This document shows, in pieces, positions 32,190 to 32,351 of a stretch of 32,351 nt of DNA (within the stretch, counting starts at the first letter, position 1; each line of letters begins with the position of its first letter). The notes below the pieces were generated by a model. It did not search any database. It had not been told where the DNA came from and worked only from the letters and a program-made list of their open reading frames with translations. The DNA is from RGIG4608 sp045637205 (GTDB lineage Bacteria > Bacillota > Clostridia > Oscillospirales > CAG-272): NCBI GenBank assembly GCA_045637205.1, contig JAZTYY010000037.1:1-32351 (forward strand). The letters run 5' to 3'. The position numbers were made by a program, and so were the translations under genes.

Positions 32190-32351
32190 TCAATCTTTTT
32201 TGTTTTGAGCACTTTCAAATAGCTTATCAGAAAGCTCAACAAACTGCTCAATTGATAATTTTTCTCCTCTAATATCCGGCTTATGACCGCATTCGATTAT
32301 GGCATTAGTGATTTCTTCCTTATCAAGTTCAGAAAAACAAGCAGACAAAGC
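32190..32351 (-). CDS. rsmA: 16S rRNA dimethyladenosine transferase RsmA (partial, C-terminal 53 residues)
   Basis: The last 53 codons of a gene entering from beyond the window end. The sequence AIIECGHKPDIRGEKLSIEQ followed by FVELSDKLFES matches the C-terminal end of RsmA/KsgA, where an R-(G)-E-x-L-S-x-E-x-F pattern precedes the last helix. The full enzyme dimethylates two adjacent adenosines near the 3' end of 16S rRNA. The methyltransferase domain is outside the window, so the call rests on this short tail. Confidence 0.72.
   Translation of the reverse strand, partial: ALSACFSELDKEEITNAIIECGHKPDIRGEKLSIEQFVELSDKLFESAQNKKD

Noticed and set aside
1..32351. Mobile elements, CRISPR array, tRNA/rRNA genes or defence island
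   Set aside because: No transposase, integrase, phage, repeat-spacer, tRNA-like or toxin-antitoxin sequence is visible; gene content is core chromosomal throughout.

Overview
This is a low-GC, gene-dense stretch of chromosome from an anaerobic Clostridia-type Firmicute. An uncultured gut lineage near Oscillospirales or Christensenellales is plausible, but that is inferred from gene content and order, not proven. Signs are strong AGGAGG ribosome sites, consensus sigma-A promoters, bifunctional Rel next to dtd, HemZ, CdaA, a clostridial nusB-xseA-xseB-ispA-tlyA-nadK-argR cluster, IreB, and SDR-type UxuB. I see no tRNA, rRNA, CRISPR array, insertion sequence, prophage or attachment site. No gene-free stretch exceeds 300 bases; the longest is the divergent intergenic region 24101-24369.

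Layout. (1) 13492 down to about 289, minus strand: a run of ten closely packed genes (cdaA, a one-domain CdaR-like protein, a COG2509 flavoprotein, recJ, rel, dtd, hemZ, an SAH/5'-deoxyadenosine-deaminase-type amidohydrolase, a MurJ/SpoVB-type flippase, mazG). It starts at a clear promoter and ends at a hairpin, followed by a partial HU gene. It puts c-di-AMP synthesis and (p)ppGpp metabolism in one apparent transcription unit. (2) 22094 down to 13530, minus strand: promoter, nusB, a TsaD/Kae1 paralogue, xseA, xseB, ispA, tlyA, nadK, argR, argS, then yebC with its own promoter and a strong terminator. (3) 24189 down to 22175, minus strand: uxuA and uxuB for hexuronate catabolism, with promoter and terminator. 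(4) 24302-26858, plus strand, the only plus-strand genes: ireB, ribF and a divergent DacF-type penicillin-binding protein, with a consensus promoter and a terminator shared with the convergent ABC operon. (5) 31106 down to 26862, minus strand: a MarR regulator and a heterodimeric ABC exporter, with an operator-like palindrome at the promoter. (6) 32351 down to 31135: the end of rsmA, then asnA and its terminator.

Most genes are ordinary housekeeping genes with well-conserved motifs. The best candidates for a second look are: a DacF-type protein that keeps SxxK but has lost the SxN serine and the KTG motif; a polyprenyl synthase lacking the conserved GSD-to-Lys segment after its second Asp motif; a one-domain CdaR-like partner for CdaA; a deaminase of the 5'-deoxyadenosine/SAH type directly behind the radical-SAM gene hemZ; and the TsaD paralogue. 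I found no convincing wholly new multi-gene system.

Start codons were chosen by ribosome binding site and overlap. For seven genes (murJ-like, amidohydrolase, rel, nadK, TsaD-like, uxuB, ribF) I use a start internal to the longest open frame.
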